Assembly (NCBI RefSeq): GCF_001294335.1
Contig: NZ_LGKG01000194.1
Location: 1 to 27,033 of the forward strand
DNA from: Streptomyces chattanoogensis
Lineage (GTDB): Bacteria > Actinomycetota > Actinomycetes > Streptomycetales > Streptomycetaceae
DNA: 27,033 nt
Direction: 5' to 3'
Both the position numbers and the translations under genes were made by a program. Of this stretch, positions 16,188 to 25,200 are shown in pieces; position 1 is the stretch's first letter; the number at the start of each line of letters is the position of its first letter. The notes below the pieces were generated by a model that saw only the letters and a program-made list of their open reading frames with translations, was not told the DNA's origin and made no database searches.

Positions 16188-16199
16188 AGGCGATCGCCT
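16188..16199. promoter_or_regulatory. 12-bp perfect palindrome upstream of the EEP gene
   Basis: AGGCGATCGCCT is a perfect palindrome about 55 bp upstream of the EEP start codon. It could be a protein-binding site for that promoter; nothing identifies the protein. Confidence 0.3.
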
Positions 16200-16222
16200 T
16201 AATCCGCTTTCTTAGATCCGCG

Positions 16223-16244
16223 CCGCCGTGGACCACCACGGCGG
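16223..16244. terminator. Hairpin after the tetR-like gene
   Basis: CCGCCGTGG (16223-16231) pairs perfectly with CCACGGCGG (16236-16244) around ACCA. A TTT run follows on the plus strand. It lies between the tetR-like stop and the next minus-strand gene, where the transporter-regulator mRNA should end. Confidence 0.6.
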
Positions 16245-16402
16245 TGCTTTCCCGATGGTGAGGACGGGGTGGCGGCGGCTCGGGGTTCCGGCGTACGGGT
16301 ACGTGACGGCGGCTGTGACAGAACGGGCATGATCCGGTCATCTGGGAGGCGACATTCCGGGCGTCCGGGGCGATGCTCAACGGGGCGGAGCGGCGGCCGG
16401 TT

Positions 16403-17071
16403 TCAGCCCGCGGCCGCCGGCGCGGGCCGTACGCCTTCCAGCACCATGTCGACGATGTCCTCCGCGAGCCCCTCGGGCAGTTCCTTCCAGTCGTGGAGCA
16501 TGGCGCGGGCCAGCATCGGCCCGACGAAGAGGTCGGCGATGGTCTCGATGGCGCGGTCGGCGCGGATCTCGCCGCGGGCCACACCGCGCCGGAGCACGGT
16601 GAGCAGCGCCTCGTGACGGGCCCGTACGACCGTCTCGTGATACTCCGCCCACAGCTCCGGCTGTGCCTGGACGTGGCTGACGATGGTGCGCAGCAGCGCG
16701 GAGCTGCGCTTGGCGAGTCCGCGGCGGCGCAGGAATTCCAGCAGGGCGACCAGGTCGTCGCGGACCGAGTCGCCCTTCAGCTGCGGGGGCGGTATGTCCA
16801 GCGACCGCATGACGTCCAGCATCAGGGCGCTCTTGCCGGGCCAGCGGCGGTAGACGGTGGCCTTGCCCACGCCCGCCTCCCGGGCGATGCGCTCCATCGA
16901 CAGGTCGCCTATCGAGGCGCCCTCCTCCAGCAGGCGCAGTACCGCCTCGATGATGGCGGAGTCGGCGGCGGCGCTGCGCGGCCGGCCGCGGCGCTCGGGG
17001 ACCGCCTTTCCCGGCTGCCCCGGTCGCGCAGCGGCTGCCGCCGCCTCGGGCTGTTCCGCCGTCCGGCTCAT
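16403..17071 (-). CDS. TetR/AcrR-family transcriptional regulator of the adjacent DHA2 transporter
   Basis: The 222-aa protein has a 28-residue Ala/Pro-rich N-tail, then RRGRPRS and the TetR DNA-binding domain with helix-turn-helix at about 58-77 ([22 protein letters not shown]). A ligand-binding helical domain follows ([41 protein letters not shown]). TetR proteins dissociate from DNA on binding small ligands. Its ATG overlaps the stop codon of the upstream DHA2 transporter gene (ATGA), so the two are translated together. A perfect inverted repeat in the transporter promoter (18709-18731) is the likely operator, giving autoregulation of the whole unit. Confidence 0.92.
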   Translation of the reverse strand: MSRTAEQPEAAAAAARPGQPGKAVPERRGRPRSAAADSAIIEAVLRLLEEGASIGDLSMERIAREAGVGKATVYRRWPGKSALMLDVMRSLDIPPPQLKGDSVRDDLVALLEFLRRRGLAKRSSALLRTIVSHVQAQPELWAEYHETVVRARHEALLTVLRRGVARGEIRADRAIETIADLFVGPMLARAMLHDWKELPEGLAEDIVDMVLEGVRPAPAAAG

Positions 17072-18687
17072 CCCTGTACGCCTGCCTTCCGCTGTTCACG
17101 AGGCTCCGCAGGGCGCGGCGCCGGGCCCGTCCTGCCGGGGAGGAAGGCGGCGACGACCACGGCACCCACCACTGCGACGACGGCCGAGCCGAGGGCGGTG
17201 ACATGCATGGCGTGCACGAACGCGGTTTCGGCGGAGGCCACCAGATCCCGGCCCGCCGGGCCGAGGTGCCGGGCGAGGCCGAGGGTGGCCTCGATGGATT
17301 CGCCGGCCGCGTGGCGCGCGGCGGCCGGTACGCCGGGCAGCGCGCCGAGCTTGTCCTCGATGCCGTCACGGTAGGTGGTGGACAGCAGCGAGCCCAGGAC
17401 GGCGACGCCGAGGGTGCCGCCGACCTGCCGGAAGACGTTGTTGAGCGCGGAGCCGGAGCCGGCCTTCTCACGGGGCAGCGACTGCATGATCGCGACGGTG
17501 ACCGGCGGCATGATGTGGGCCATTCCGGTGCCCTGGAGGAAGAAGAGCACCTCCAGGACCCAGATCGGGGTGCCGGTGTCCAGGAGCAGCATGCCGGACA
17601 TGGTGACGGCGATGGTCAGCATGCCGGCGGTGCACACCGCGCGGGCGCCGAAGCGGTCCACGGCGTGCCGGGCCCGGGGCGAGAAGGTCAGCTGGGCGGC
17701 GGCCAGCGGCAGGAGCAGCAGACCGGCCTCCAGCGGGCTGTAGCCGCGGACGCTCTGCACGTAGAAGACGATGAAGAAGGCGACGCCCATCAGCGCGAAG
17801 AAGACCAGCGCGACGGCGGCGACGGCGGCCGAGAAGGCGGGCTTGCGGAAGTAGCCGATGTCGATGGACGGGTGGTCGCTGCGCTTCTGGTGCAGGACGA
17901 ACCCGGTCAGGACCGCGAGGCCGCCGGCGATGGTGCCGAGCACCTGCGGGTCGGTGAAGTCGGCGAGCTGGCCGCCCTTGATGATGCCGTAGACCAGCAG
18001 GACCAGGCCGATGACGGAGAGCAGCACGCCGAACGGGTCCAGCCTGCCGGGGCTGGGGTCCTTGGAGTCGGGCACCAGGAGCAGCATCGCGGTCAGCGCG
18101 ATCAGCACGATCGGGACGTTGACGAGGAAGACCGAGCCCCACCAGAAGTGGTCGAGCAGCAGGCCGCCGGTGATCGGGCCGATGGCGATGGCCAGGCCCA
18201 CGCCGCCTGCCCAGACACCGATCGCCCGGGGCTGCTCCTCGCGCTCGAAGACGTTCATCAGGATGGCGAGCGTGGAGGGCATGACGAAGGCGCCGCCCAG
18301 GCCCATCACCGCGCGGAAGACGACCAGCTCGGCGGGTGAGGCGGCCATCCCGGCGAGCACCGACCCGGCGCCGAAGACCACCAGGCCGAAGAGCAGCACC
18401 TTCTTGCGGCCCAGCCGGTCGCCGAGCAGCCCGGAGGTGAACAGCAGCCCGGCGAAGACGAGCGTGTAGGAGTTGATCGCCCACTCCAGCTCGCTCTGGG
18501 TGGCGCCGAGGCCGGTGGGGGCCGGGGTCGCGATGGTCTTCATCGCGACGTTGAGGATGGAGTTGTCCAGCACCACTATCAGCAGGCTGAGCATGAGGAC
18601 GGACAGGATCACCCAGCGGCGCCGGTGGATCCGGTCGGGGACCTGGCGGGCGGGTGGCGCGCCGGGTGCGGTGGAAGAGAGGGCCAT
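17068..18687 (-). CDS. MFS multidrug transporter, DHA2 family (EmrB/QacA type, 14 helices)
   Basis: The 539-aa length and about fourteen hydrophobic segments match drug:H+ antiporters of the DHA2 family. Motifs seen: [12 protein letters not shown] in TM1 (motif D1), [16 protein letters not shown] (motif A, about 85-100), and [21 protein letters not shown] (motif C, the antiporter motif, about 164-184). It should pump a lipophilic drug or metabolite out of the cell in exchange for protons. It is the first gene of a two-gene operon with its TetR regulator (4-bp overlap). ATG 18687 is chosen by homology (MALSST...[13 protein letters not shown]); TGGTGG precedes it. Confidence 0.93.
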   Translation of the reverse strand: MALSSTAPGAPPARQVPDRIHRRRWVILSVLMLSLLIVVLDNSILNVAMKTIATPAPTGLGATQSELEWAINSYTLVFAGLLFTSGLLGDRLGRKKVLLFGLVVFGAGSVLAGMAASPAELVVFRAVMGLGGAFVMPSTLAILMNVFEREEQPRAIGVWAGGVGLAIAIGPITGGLLLDHFWWGSVFLVNVPIVLIALTAMLLLVPDSKDPSPGRLDPFGVLLSVIGLVLLVYGIIKGGQLADFTDPQVLGTIAGGLAVLTGFVLHQKRSDHPSIDIGYFRKPAFSAAVAAVALVFFALMGVAFFIVFYVQSVRGYSPLEAGLLLLPLAAAQLTFSPRARHAVDRFGARAVCTAGMLTIAVTMSGMLLLDTGTPIWVLEVLFFLQGTGMAHIMPPVTVAIMQSLPREKAGSGSALNNVFRQVGGTLGVAVLGSLLSTTYRDGIEDKLGALPGVPAAARHAAGESIEATLGLARHLGPAGRDLVASAETAFVHAMHVTALGSAVVAVVGAVVVAAFLPGRTGPAPRPAEPREQRKAGVQG

Positions 18688-18708
18688 GGGACCACCATAC
18701 GCCTTTTA

Positions 18709-18731
18709 CGATACGGACCCGTTCCGTATCG
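18709..18731. promoter_or_regulatory. Probable TetR operator upstream of the DHA2 transporter gene
   Basis: CGATACGGA (18709-18717) and TCCGTATCG (18723-18731) form a perfect 9-bp inverted repeat with a 5-bp spacer, 21 bp upstream of the transporter start. It overlaps a TATCGT -10 candidate on the minus strand, so binding there would block transcription of the transporter-regulator operon. Confidence 0.8.
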
Positions 18732-18972
18732 ATGAAACCAGTGGATTCGATGTGTCCGGTGAATCGGGCTTGCACTGCCGTCGACCGGTGTCGTCCTCGC
18801 CGTCGTCGCTCGGTGTCGTCGCCCGTGTAGTTTCCGTCGTCTTCTCCGTCGTCGCCTCTTGTGGCGCCGCCGTTCCGCCCCCCTTTCGCTGTGCGTACCA
18901 CGCATGCCAGCATGGTGAGGAGTCCGGGGACACCGTCAGGGTGCCTCGAGATGATGAACAGGAGCCGTCACC

Positions 18973-19833
18973 ATGACGCAGCTTTCGCCTGCCCAGAAGC
19001 CGGTCGACAAGTCCCTGTACGGGGGAACCAGCTCGCGCCGCATCACGGTCCGCGACATCGCCGCCGCCAAGGAGCGCGGCGAGAAGTGGCCGATGCTCAC
19101 CGCGTACGACGCGATGACCGCCTCCGTTTTCGACGAGGCCGGCATCCCGGTCCTGCTCGTCGGCGATTCCATGGGCAACTGTCACCTCGGCTACGAGTCC
19201 ACCGTGCCGGTCACGATGGACGAGATCACCCTGCTGTCCGCCGCGGTCGTCCGCGGCACCAAGCGCGCCCTCGTCGTCGGCGATCTGCCGTTCGGCTCCT
19301 ACCAGGAAGGCCCGGTGCAGGCGCTGCGCAACGCCACCCGGCTGGTCAAGGAAGCCGGGGTGGGCGCCGTCAAGCTGGAGGGCGGCGAGCGCTCCGCGCA
19401 CCAGGTGGAGCTGCTGGTCAGCGCCGGTATTCCGGTGATGGCCCATGTGGGGCTCACCCCGCAGTCCGTCAACGCCTTCGGCGGCTACCCGGTCCAGGGC
19501 CGCGGCGAGGAGGCGGCCCAGCAGCTGCTGCGGGACGCCAAGGCGGTGCAGTCCGCGGGCGCCTTCGCCGTCGTCCTGGAGGCCGTACCGGCGGAACTGG
19601 CCGCCGAGGTCACCCGTTCCCTGCACATCCCGACCGTCGGCATCGGCGCCGGCCTGGACTGCGACGCCCAGGTGCTGGTGTGGACCGACATGGCGGGAAT
19701 GACGGCGGGGCGGATGCCGAAGTTCGTGAAGAAGTACCTCGAGATGCGTGAGCTGCTGGGCGGGGCGGCCAAGGCGTTCGCGGAGGACGTGGTCGGGGGC
19801 ACGTTCCCCGCGGAGGAGCACACCTTCCACTGA
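18973..19833 (+). CDS. panB: 3-methyl-2-oxobutanoate hydroxymethyltransferase (ketopantoate hydroxymethyltransferase)
   Basis: PanB transfers a hydroxymethyl group from 5,10-methylene-tetrahydrofolate to alpha-ketoisovalerate, the first committed step to pantothenate and coenzyme A. The 286-aa TIM-barrel protein has the family blocks ITVRDIAAAKERGEKWPMLTAYDA (24-47), the metal-binding VGDSMGNCHLGYEST (63-77), VKLEGGE, AHVGLTPQSVNAFGGY and IPTVGIGAG. AGGAG lies nine bases before ATG 18973. No other pantothenate gene is beside it. The 241-bp upstream region shared with the divergent DHA2 unit contains a GTC-rich stretch. Confidence 0.96.
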   Translation: MTQLSPAQKPVDKSLYGGTSSRRITVRDIAAAKERGEKWPMLTAYDAMTASVFDEAGIPVLLVGDSMGNCHLGYESTVPVTMDEITLLSAAVVRGTKRALVVGDLPFGSYQEGPVQALRNATRLVKEAGVGAVKLEGGERSAHQVELLVSAGIPVMAHVGLTPQSVNAFGGYPVQGRGEEAAQQLLRDAKAVQSAGAFAVVLEAVPAELAAEVTRSLHIPTVGIGAGLDCDAQVLVWTDMAGMTAGRMPKFVKKYLEMRELLGGAAKAFAEDVVGGTFPAEEHTFH

Positions 19834-19842
19834 CGCCCGGCA

Positions 19843-19865
19843 CGTGGGACGCCGGACGTCCCACG
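19843..19865. terminator. Hairpin terminator after panB
   Basis: CGTGGGACG (19843-19851) and CGTCCCACG (19857-19865) pair perfectly around CCGGA, starting ten bases after the panB stop. A second GC hairpin (GGGGCG-GCCA-CGCCCC) follows within ~50 bp. Together they separate panB from the convergent small membrane gene. Confidence 0.7.
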
Positions 19866-19984
19866 CCGGACCGCTCAACGCCGCCGGCGGGGCTCCGGGG
19901 CGGCCACGCCCCGGGGCACGTCCGGCGGGCCCGGTGCCGGACCCGCCTGCCGGGCGTCCGCCGCCCGGTCACGGTGACACCCGG

Positions 19985-20101
19985 TCACAGCAACACAAAC
20001 ACCAGGCCGAACACGAGGACCGACAGCACGGCGAGCGCGGCGACCACGCCGAGCCCGGCGATTCCAATGACAACGGCCTTTGCTCCTGCAGTATTTGCCA
20101 T
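19985..20101 (-). CDS. 38-residue single-pass membrane peptide
   Basis: The frame starting at ATG 20099-20101 gives a short polar N-terminus (MANTAGAK) followed by one continuous hydrophobic stretch to the C-terminus (AVVIGIAGLGVVAALAVLS...), a single membrane helix. GGAGGAGG lies 11 nt upstream, a strong though somewhat distant ribosome-binding site. The composition is quite unlike random high-GC translation, which would be Arg/Pro-rich. The family is not recognised. It is divergent from the DrrAB-like operon and shares with it the 158-bp region containing the 11-bp repeat array, so the two may be co-regulated. An upstream-extended frame to 20278 is spelled by the repeats and is not believed. 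Confidence 0.65.
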   Translation of the reverse strand: MANTAGAKAVVIGIAGLGVVAALAVLSVLVFGLVFVLL

Positions 20102-20173
20102 GGCCCCATGATCCTCCTCCCCGTCTCCGGCCTGTCCGGCGGGGGCCGGTGCGGCCGGCGCGCCCGCAGACGG

Positions 20174-20239
20174 CCCGTCGGTACGGTGCCGGCCCGCTGT
20201 CGGTACGCTGTCGGCCTGCTGTCGGCCTGCTGTCGGTGC
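20174..20239. repeat. 11-bp direct repeat array, SARP-site-like, before the ABC operon
   Basis: Units start at 20196, 20207, 20218 and 20229 and read GCTGTCGGTAC, GCTGTCGGCCT, GCTGTCGGCCT and GCTGTCGGTGC. Two degenerate units in the same register are CCCGTCGGTAC (20174) and GGTGCCGGCCC (20185). The heptamer CTGTCGG recurs with 4-bp spacers, and the last heptamer ends at 20236, exactly 8 bp before GACACT (20245-20250). SARP activators bind such 11-bp-spaced heptamers 8 bp upstream of the -10. Confidence 0.7.
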
Positions 20240-20244
20240 CCCCT

Positions 20245-20250
20245 GACACT
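20245..20250 (+). promoter_or_regulatory. Candidate -10 element of the ABC transporter operon
   Basis: GACACT lies 8 bp downstream of the last repeat heptamer and nine bases before ATG 20260. Transcription would then start within about 3 nt of the start codon, which agrees with the lack of a ribosome-binding site there. No -35 hexamer is needed at promoters activated by this geometry. Confidence 0.4.
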
Positions 20251-20259
20251 GTTGACGGC

Positions 20260-21288
20260 ATGACGCGACAGACGACAACCACCAAGGGCGGCAACGCCGT
20301 CGAGGTGCGCGGTCTGGTCAAGCACTTCGGCGAGGTGAAGGCCGTCGACGGTGTGGACCTGGACGTGCGGGAAGGCACCGTGCTCGGCGTGCTCGGCCCC
20401 AACGGCGCCGGCAAGACGACCCTCGTACGGTGCCTGTCCACCCTCCTGGTGCCGGACGCCGGCCGCGCCGTGGTGGCCGGCTTCGACGTGGTGCGCCAGC
20501 CCCGCGCGCTGCGCCGCACGATCGGCCTGACCGGCCAGTACGCCTCGGTCGACGAGAAGCTCTCCGGCTGGGAGAACCTCTACATGATCGGGCGGCTGCT
20601 CGATCTGTCCCGCAAGGACGCCCGCAGGCGCGCCGACGAGCTGCTGGAGCGGTTCTCCCTCACCGAGGCCGCCAGGCGCCCCGCCGCGAAGTACTCCGGC
20701 GGCATGCGCCGCCGCCTGGACCTGGCCGCCTCGATGATCGGCCGCCCCGCGGTGCTCTATCTGGACGAGCCGACGACCGGGCTCGATCCCCGCACCCGTA
20801 ACGAGGTGTGGGAGGAGGTCCGGCGGATGGTGTCCGACGGCGCGACGGTGCTGCTCACCACCCAGTACATGGAAGAGGCCGAGCAGCTGGCCGATGAGCT
20901 GACGGTGATCGACCGCGGCCGGGTGATCGCCGAGGGCCGGGTCGACGAACTCAAGGCCAAGACCGGCGGTCGGACGCTGCAGATCCGGCCTGCCGTGCCC
21001 GGCGACCTGGACCGGATGGCGGACGCCATCGCCCAGGCCGGTCTCGACGGCATCGCGGGGGCGACGGCTGACCACGACGGGGGTGTGGTCAACGTCCCGA
21101 TCATCAGCGACGAGCAGCTGACCGCGGTGGTCGGGGTGCTCGGGCAGCGCGGCTTCGCGCTCTCCGGGATATCGACCCATCTGCCCAGCCTGGACGAGGT
21201 GTTCCTGGCCATCACGGGCCAGAAGACCTCGGAGAGCACGGACTCCGGCGAGGTGCCGGACCAGAGTTTTGCGGAGGTGTCGGCATGA
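20260..21288 (+). CDS. ABC transporter ATP-binding protein, DrrA-like (daunorubicin-resistance family)
   Basis: This is a 342-aa cytoplasmic ATPase that powers the permease encoded next. Walker A GPNGAGKTT at 46-54, Q-loop Gln93 (TGQYASVDEKLSGWENL), signature YSGGMRRR at 145-152, Walker B VLYLDEP at 165-171 with Glu170, D-loop GLDP. The switch position reads LLTTQYMEEAEQL, with Gln202 instead of His, which is usual in the DrrA subfamily. A ~100-residue C-terminal extension follows (GRTLQIRPAVPGDLDRM... LPSLDEVFLAITG), also DrrA-like. ATG 20260 gives the typical start. Its stop overlaps the permease ATG (ATGA). Family members export antibiotics or lipids; no substrate is indicated here. Confidence 0.92.
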   Translation: MTRQTTTTKGGNAVEVRGLVKHFGEVKAVDGVDLDVREGTVLGVLGPNGAGKTTLVRCLSTLLVPDAGRAVVAGFDVVRQPRALRRTIGLTGQYASVDEKLSGWENLYMIGRLLDLSRKDARRRADELLERFSLTEAARRPAAKYSGGMRRRLDLAASMIGRPAVLYLDEPTTGLDPRTRNEVWEEVRRMVSDGATVLLTTQYMEEAEQLADELTVIDRGRVIAEGRVDELKAKTGGRTLQIRPAVPGDLDRMADAIAQAGLDGIAGATADHDGGVVNVPIISDEQLTAVVGVLGQRGFALSGISTHLPSLDEVFLAITGQKTSESTDSGEVPDQSFAEVSA

Positions 21289-22115
21289 GTGCCGCGACAG
21301 TGACGGCGCCGGCTGTGAAGCCGGGCTCCGACGACGGACGGATCGGCCTGCGCGCCAATCTGCGGCACATCGGCGCGCTGGCGCGGCGCAACGCCCTGCA
21401 GATCAAGCAGGACCCGCAGTCGATGATGGACGTTCTACTGGCGCCCGTCATCTTCATCCTGCTGTTCGTCTACGTCTTCGGCGGCGCGATCTTCGGCAAG
21501 GGCCACCAGGACCTCTCCGTCCAGTACATGGTGCCCGGCATCATGGCGATGATGGGCATGAACATCGCCATGGCGGTGGGCAGCGGCGTCAACGAGGACT
21601 TCCGCAAGGGGGTCATGGACCGCTTCCGGACCATGCCGATAGCCCGGTCGTCGGTCCTGATAGCCAAGATCGTCGTCGAGATCGGCCGGATGCTGATCGC
21701 CACCGCGATCCTGCTCGGCATGGGCTTCGTGCTGGGCCTGGAGATCAAGGGCGGCGTCCTCGCCCTGCTCGGCGCGGTCGCGCTCGCCACGGCCTTCGGC
21801 GCCGCCCTGATGTGGATCTTCATCCTGCTGGGGCTGAGCGTGCAGACCCCGCAGGCGGTGCAGGGCATGGCGATGCTGGTGCTGATGCCGCTGCAGTTCG
21901 GCTCGTCGATCTTCGCCCCGCCGGCCTCGATGCCGGGCTGGCTGGAGGGCTTCACCAAGGTCAATCCGCTCTCCAACCTGGCGGACGCCTCCCGGGCCCT
22001 GGTCAACGGCCAGGGTGCGGTGGCGCACCCGGTACTGATCACCCTCGGCTGGACGGTCGTCATCACGGCCGTCACCATGCCGCTCGCGGTCGCCAAGTTC
22101 CGTAAGAAGACATGA
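21285..22115 (+). CDS. ABC-2 type permease, DrrB-like
   Basis: The 276-aa protein has a ~45-residue cytoplasmic N-terminus and six membrane helices. The ABC-2 features include RNALQIKQDPQSMMDVLLAPVIFILLFVYVFGGAI, a VNEDFRKGVMDRFRTMPIARSSVLIAKI coupling segment, and the late SIFAPPASMPGWLEGFTKVNPLSNLADASRAL. It should form a homodimeric pore with the ATPase encoded just before it. ATG 21285 overlaps the ATPase stop, so translation is coupled. The 3' end lies inside a 20-bp repeat that reproduces the stop codon twice more (22098-22158). Confidence 0.92.
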   Translation: MSAATVTAPAVKPGSDDGRIGLRANLRHIGALARRNALQIKQDPQSMMDVLLAPVIFILLFVYVFGGAIFGKGHQDLSVQYMVPGIMAMMGMNIAMAVGSGVNEDFRKGVMDRFRTMPIARSSVLIAKIVVEIGRMLIATAILLGMGFVLGLEIKGGVLALLGAVALATAFGAALMWIFILLGLSVQTPQAVQGMAMLVLMPLQFGSSIFAPPASMPGWLEGFTKVNPLSNLADASRALVNGQGAVAHPVLITLGWTVVITAVTMPLAVAKFRKKT

Positions 22116-22158
22116 CGTTGCGCGAGAAAGCCTGACGTTCCGCGAGAAGAGCCTGACG
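22098..22158. repeat. Three tandem ~20-bp units spanning the stop codon of the ABC permease
   Basis: Units are 22098-22117 (TTCCGTAAGAAGACATGACG), 22118-22137 (TTGCGCGAGAAAGCCTGACG) and 22138-22158 (TTCCGCGAGAAGAGCCTGACG). The first contains the last codons F-R-K-K-T and the TGA. The other two carry the same TGACG at the same place. Confidence 0.85.
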
Positions 22159-22161
22159 CGG

Positions 22162-22188
22162 GTCCCGCAGGGGACTTCCCTGCGGGAC
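22162..22188. terminator. Strong hairpin terminator between convergent ABC and regulator genes
   Basis: GTCCCGCAGGG (22162-22172) and CCCTGCGGGAC (22178-22188) form a perfect 11-bp stem around GACTT, followed by GGCCTTTCG. The hairpin is 46 bp after the permease stop and 20 bp before the regulator's stop, so it may work in both directions. Confidence 0.85.
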
Positions 22189-22208
22189 GGCCTTTCGCCC
22201 GGCTCGCG

Positions 22209-25200
22209 TCAGACGAGGGCGGTGGCCTCCTCCAGAGAGAGGCCACCGCCTTCGGCGTACGCCCGCTCGTACGCCGTGTCGCCCAGCAGCGCCCGCGCCG
22301 CCTCCTCCGTGCGTCTGCGGTCCTCGCGCACGAGCTGCGGCGGCATGTGCGAGGACGACCTCAGTGCGTCGTATGCCCCCACCAGGCGGGCCGCGTCCGC
22401 GCCGCCGCGCTCGCCGCGGACGGCCATCAACACCCTCGCCCCGGTGAGCAGTTGCATCACCGCCAGGTCCGGAGCGATGATCTGCGCCAGCTGGTCCTGC
22501 ATCAGCGCCAGCGCCGCCCGGAACCTCGGCAGCAGGTCCCCGCCGCGGCCCTCGTCGGCATCGAGCGAGACCAGCGCCGCCTCCAGGACCCCCAGGAACA
22601 CCTCCGGGGCACGCGAGCCGAACAGCTCGCGCACCGCCTCCAGTTCCGCGCGGGCCTCCGCCGTGCGCCGCTGGGCGGCCAGGTGCATCGCCAGCGTCAT
22701 CCGCGCGAACGGCACCGCGTCGCGGCCGCCGCTGACCTCCTTGCCCTGCGCTATCACCTCGCGCAGCAGCCGCTCCCCCGCCTCCTCCTGGCCGTCCTCG
22801 AGCAGTACGCCGCCGAGCCGGCCGCGCAGCAGCATCGTCTGGCCGTGCGCGCCCAGGTCCTCGGCGTGCACCATCGCCGCCCGGTAGTCCTTCGCCGCCG
22901 GCGCGTACTCACCGCGCTTCTCCCAGGACTCGCCGCGCCCGGACAGCGCCTCGGCGGCGCCCCAGGCATCGCCGATCCGGAGGAAGATCCGCAGCGCCTC
23001 GTCGGCGTCCGCCAACGCCCCTTCCAGGCTGCCGGGCCGGTCGTTGAGGATCTTGGAGCGCAGCTGCAGGACGTAGGCGAGCTCCCACTCGTAACCCAGG
23101 TCGCGGCAGGCGCGCACCGCACCGTCGATCCGCTCCGCCAGCTCCTCGACCCGGCCGGTGATCAGTACCGCGTAGTACCACAGGACGCCCGGCATCCGGC
23201 AGGTCTGCGGCATCCCGCTGCGGTAGGCGTCGATGATCGCCGCCAGCTCCTCCTGCATCTCCGGTCTGCGCAGCGACTCGATGTCGCTGTCCAGGCAGGA
23301 CAGCGCCACCAGCCGGACCCCGCGGCGGGCCTCGACGAGCTGCTCGGGGTCCATCGGCGGCGGTTTGTCGATGGACCGCTCGAAGAGGTCGGGGGCGGCG
23401 GCGACCGGTGCGGTGAAGGGGTTGGGGCCGAGCGTGCCGGCCGCCCCCGCCCAGTGGCGGGCGTCGCTGAGGTGGTCGCGCAGCAGCCAGAACCAGTGCA
23501 GGGACAGGACCAGGCACAGCGCCTCGTGTTCGTCGCGGGCGGCCACGGCGCGGCGCAGCGCGGTGCGCAGGTTGTCGTGCTCGAGCTCCAGACGGTCCAT
23601 CGCGGTGCGCTGGCCGGGGCCGCGCAGCAACGGGTCGGTGGTACGGGCCAGTTCGCGGTAGGCGACCAGATGGCGGCGCTCGGTCCGGGCCCGTTCACCG
23701 GCCTCGTCCAGCCGCTCGCCGGCGTACTCCCCCACCGTCTCCAGCAGCCGGTAGCGCATCGCCCCGTCGGGCGCGGGCGCGGCCACCACCAGCGATTTGT
23801 CGATCAGCGAGCCGAGCAGTGCGGCGACATCGCGGCCGTCGACGCCCTCGCCCGCGCAGACCTCTTCGGCGGCGGCCAGGTCGCAGCCGCCGGCGAAGAC
23901 GGACAGCCGGCGCAGCACCGCGCGTTCGGGCTCGCCGGTCAGCTCCCAGGACCAGTCCACGACGGCGCGCAGGGTCTGCTGGCGGGGCAGGAGCGTACGG
24001 CTGCCGCTGGTCAGCAGCCGGAAGCGGTCGTCGAGGCGGTCGGCGATCCCCCGCGGGGAGAGCAGCCGCAGCCGGGCGGCGGCGAGTTCGATGGCCAGCG
24101 GCAGTCCGTCCAGGCGGCGGCAGATCTCGGCGCAGGCCGCTGCGGTGTCCTCGTCGGCCTCGATCCGGAAGCCGGGCCGGACGGCGGCCCCGCGATCGGC
24201 GAGGAGGCGCAGCGCCACCGGGTCGGGCAGCGGCTCGACGGGCCGCAGCACCTCGCCCGGTACGGCCAGCGGTTCGCGGCTGGTGGCCAGCACCGTGACG
24301 CCGGGGCATTCGGCCAGCAGCCGCTCGGCGAGCTCGGCGGCGGCGCCGATCACATGCTCGCAGTTGTCGAGGACGAGCAGCATCCGGCGGCCTGCGCACT
24401 GCTCGGCGAGGCGGGCGAGCGGGTCCAGCGCGGTGGGGTCGCCGGCCGCGCGCAGCCCGTCGGCGGCGGTGCCGCGCACCACGGTCTCGCGGGCGCCGAG
24501 GGCGGTGAGCACCGCCTCGGGGACGGTCGCCGGGTCGTCGAGGGGGGCCAGCTCCGCCAGCCATACGCCGTGCGGCCAGGCGTCCGGCGCGGCGGCCGCG
24601 GCGCTCTCGGCGCCCTCCTGCGACAGCCGGGTCTTGCCGGCGCCGCCCGGCCCCAGCAGGGTCACCAGGCGGTGGGCGGCCAGGTCGTCGCGGAGGGCCG
24701 CGATATCGGCGTCGCGGCCGACGAAGGAGGTGAGGCGGGCGCGGAGATTGCCGGGGCGGCGACCGGCGCGCTCGGAACCAGCAGGCCACTCAGCGCAACC
24801 CACTTCGGCTCCTGCCCCGGGCTGCCACGGTGCGGGACCCCGCTGCGGGCTCAGCAGCTCGGCGTGCAGGGCGCGCAGCTCGGGGCCGGGGTCGGTGCCC
24901 AGGCGGTCGTCGAGGCCGGTGCGTATGCCCTCGTACGCGGCGAGCGCCTCGGCGCTGCGGCCGGCGGCCCGCAGGGCGCGCAGCCGCAGGGCCTGGAGGG
25001 GCTCGTCCAGGGGGTGGTCCTGGCAGAGCGCGGTCAGGGTGGGCAGCGCCCGGTCCGGCCGGCCCAGGGCGAGGTCGGCGGCGAGGCGGCTGCGCCGGGC
25101 GTCCAGGCGGCGGCTCTCGGCGCGGGCCGCCTCGGGGCCCGCATCGGGCAGATCGTCGAGCGCCGGGCCGCGCCAGAGCGCCAGCGCCTCGTCGAGCAGG

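Noticed and set aside
16186..16341. Minus-strand frame of about 51 residues with a CPFCHS motif between the tetR-like and EEP genes
   Set aside because: No ribosome-binding site, Arg/Pro-rich composition, and the probable terminator hairpin at 16223-16244 lies inside it.
20102..20278. Upstream extension of the 38-aa peptide to a 97-aa protein
   Set aside because: The added part is translated from the 11-bp repeat array and its flanks (Gln/Ala/Gly/Pro-rich); the strong Shine-Dalgarno fits the internal ATG.
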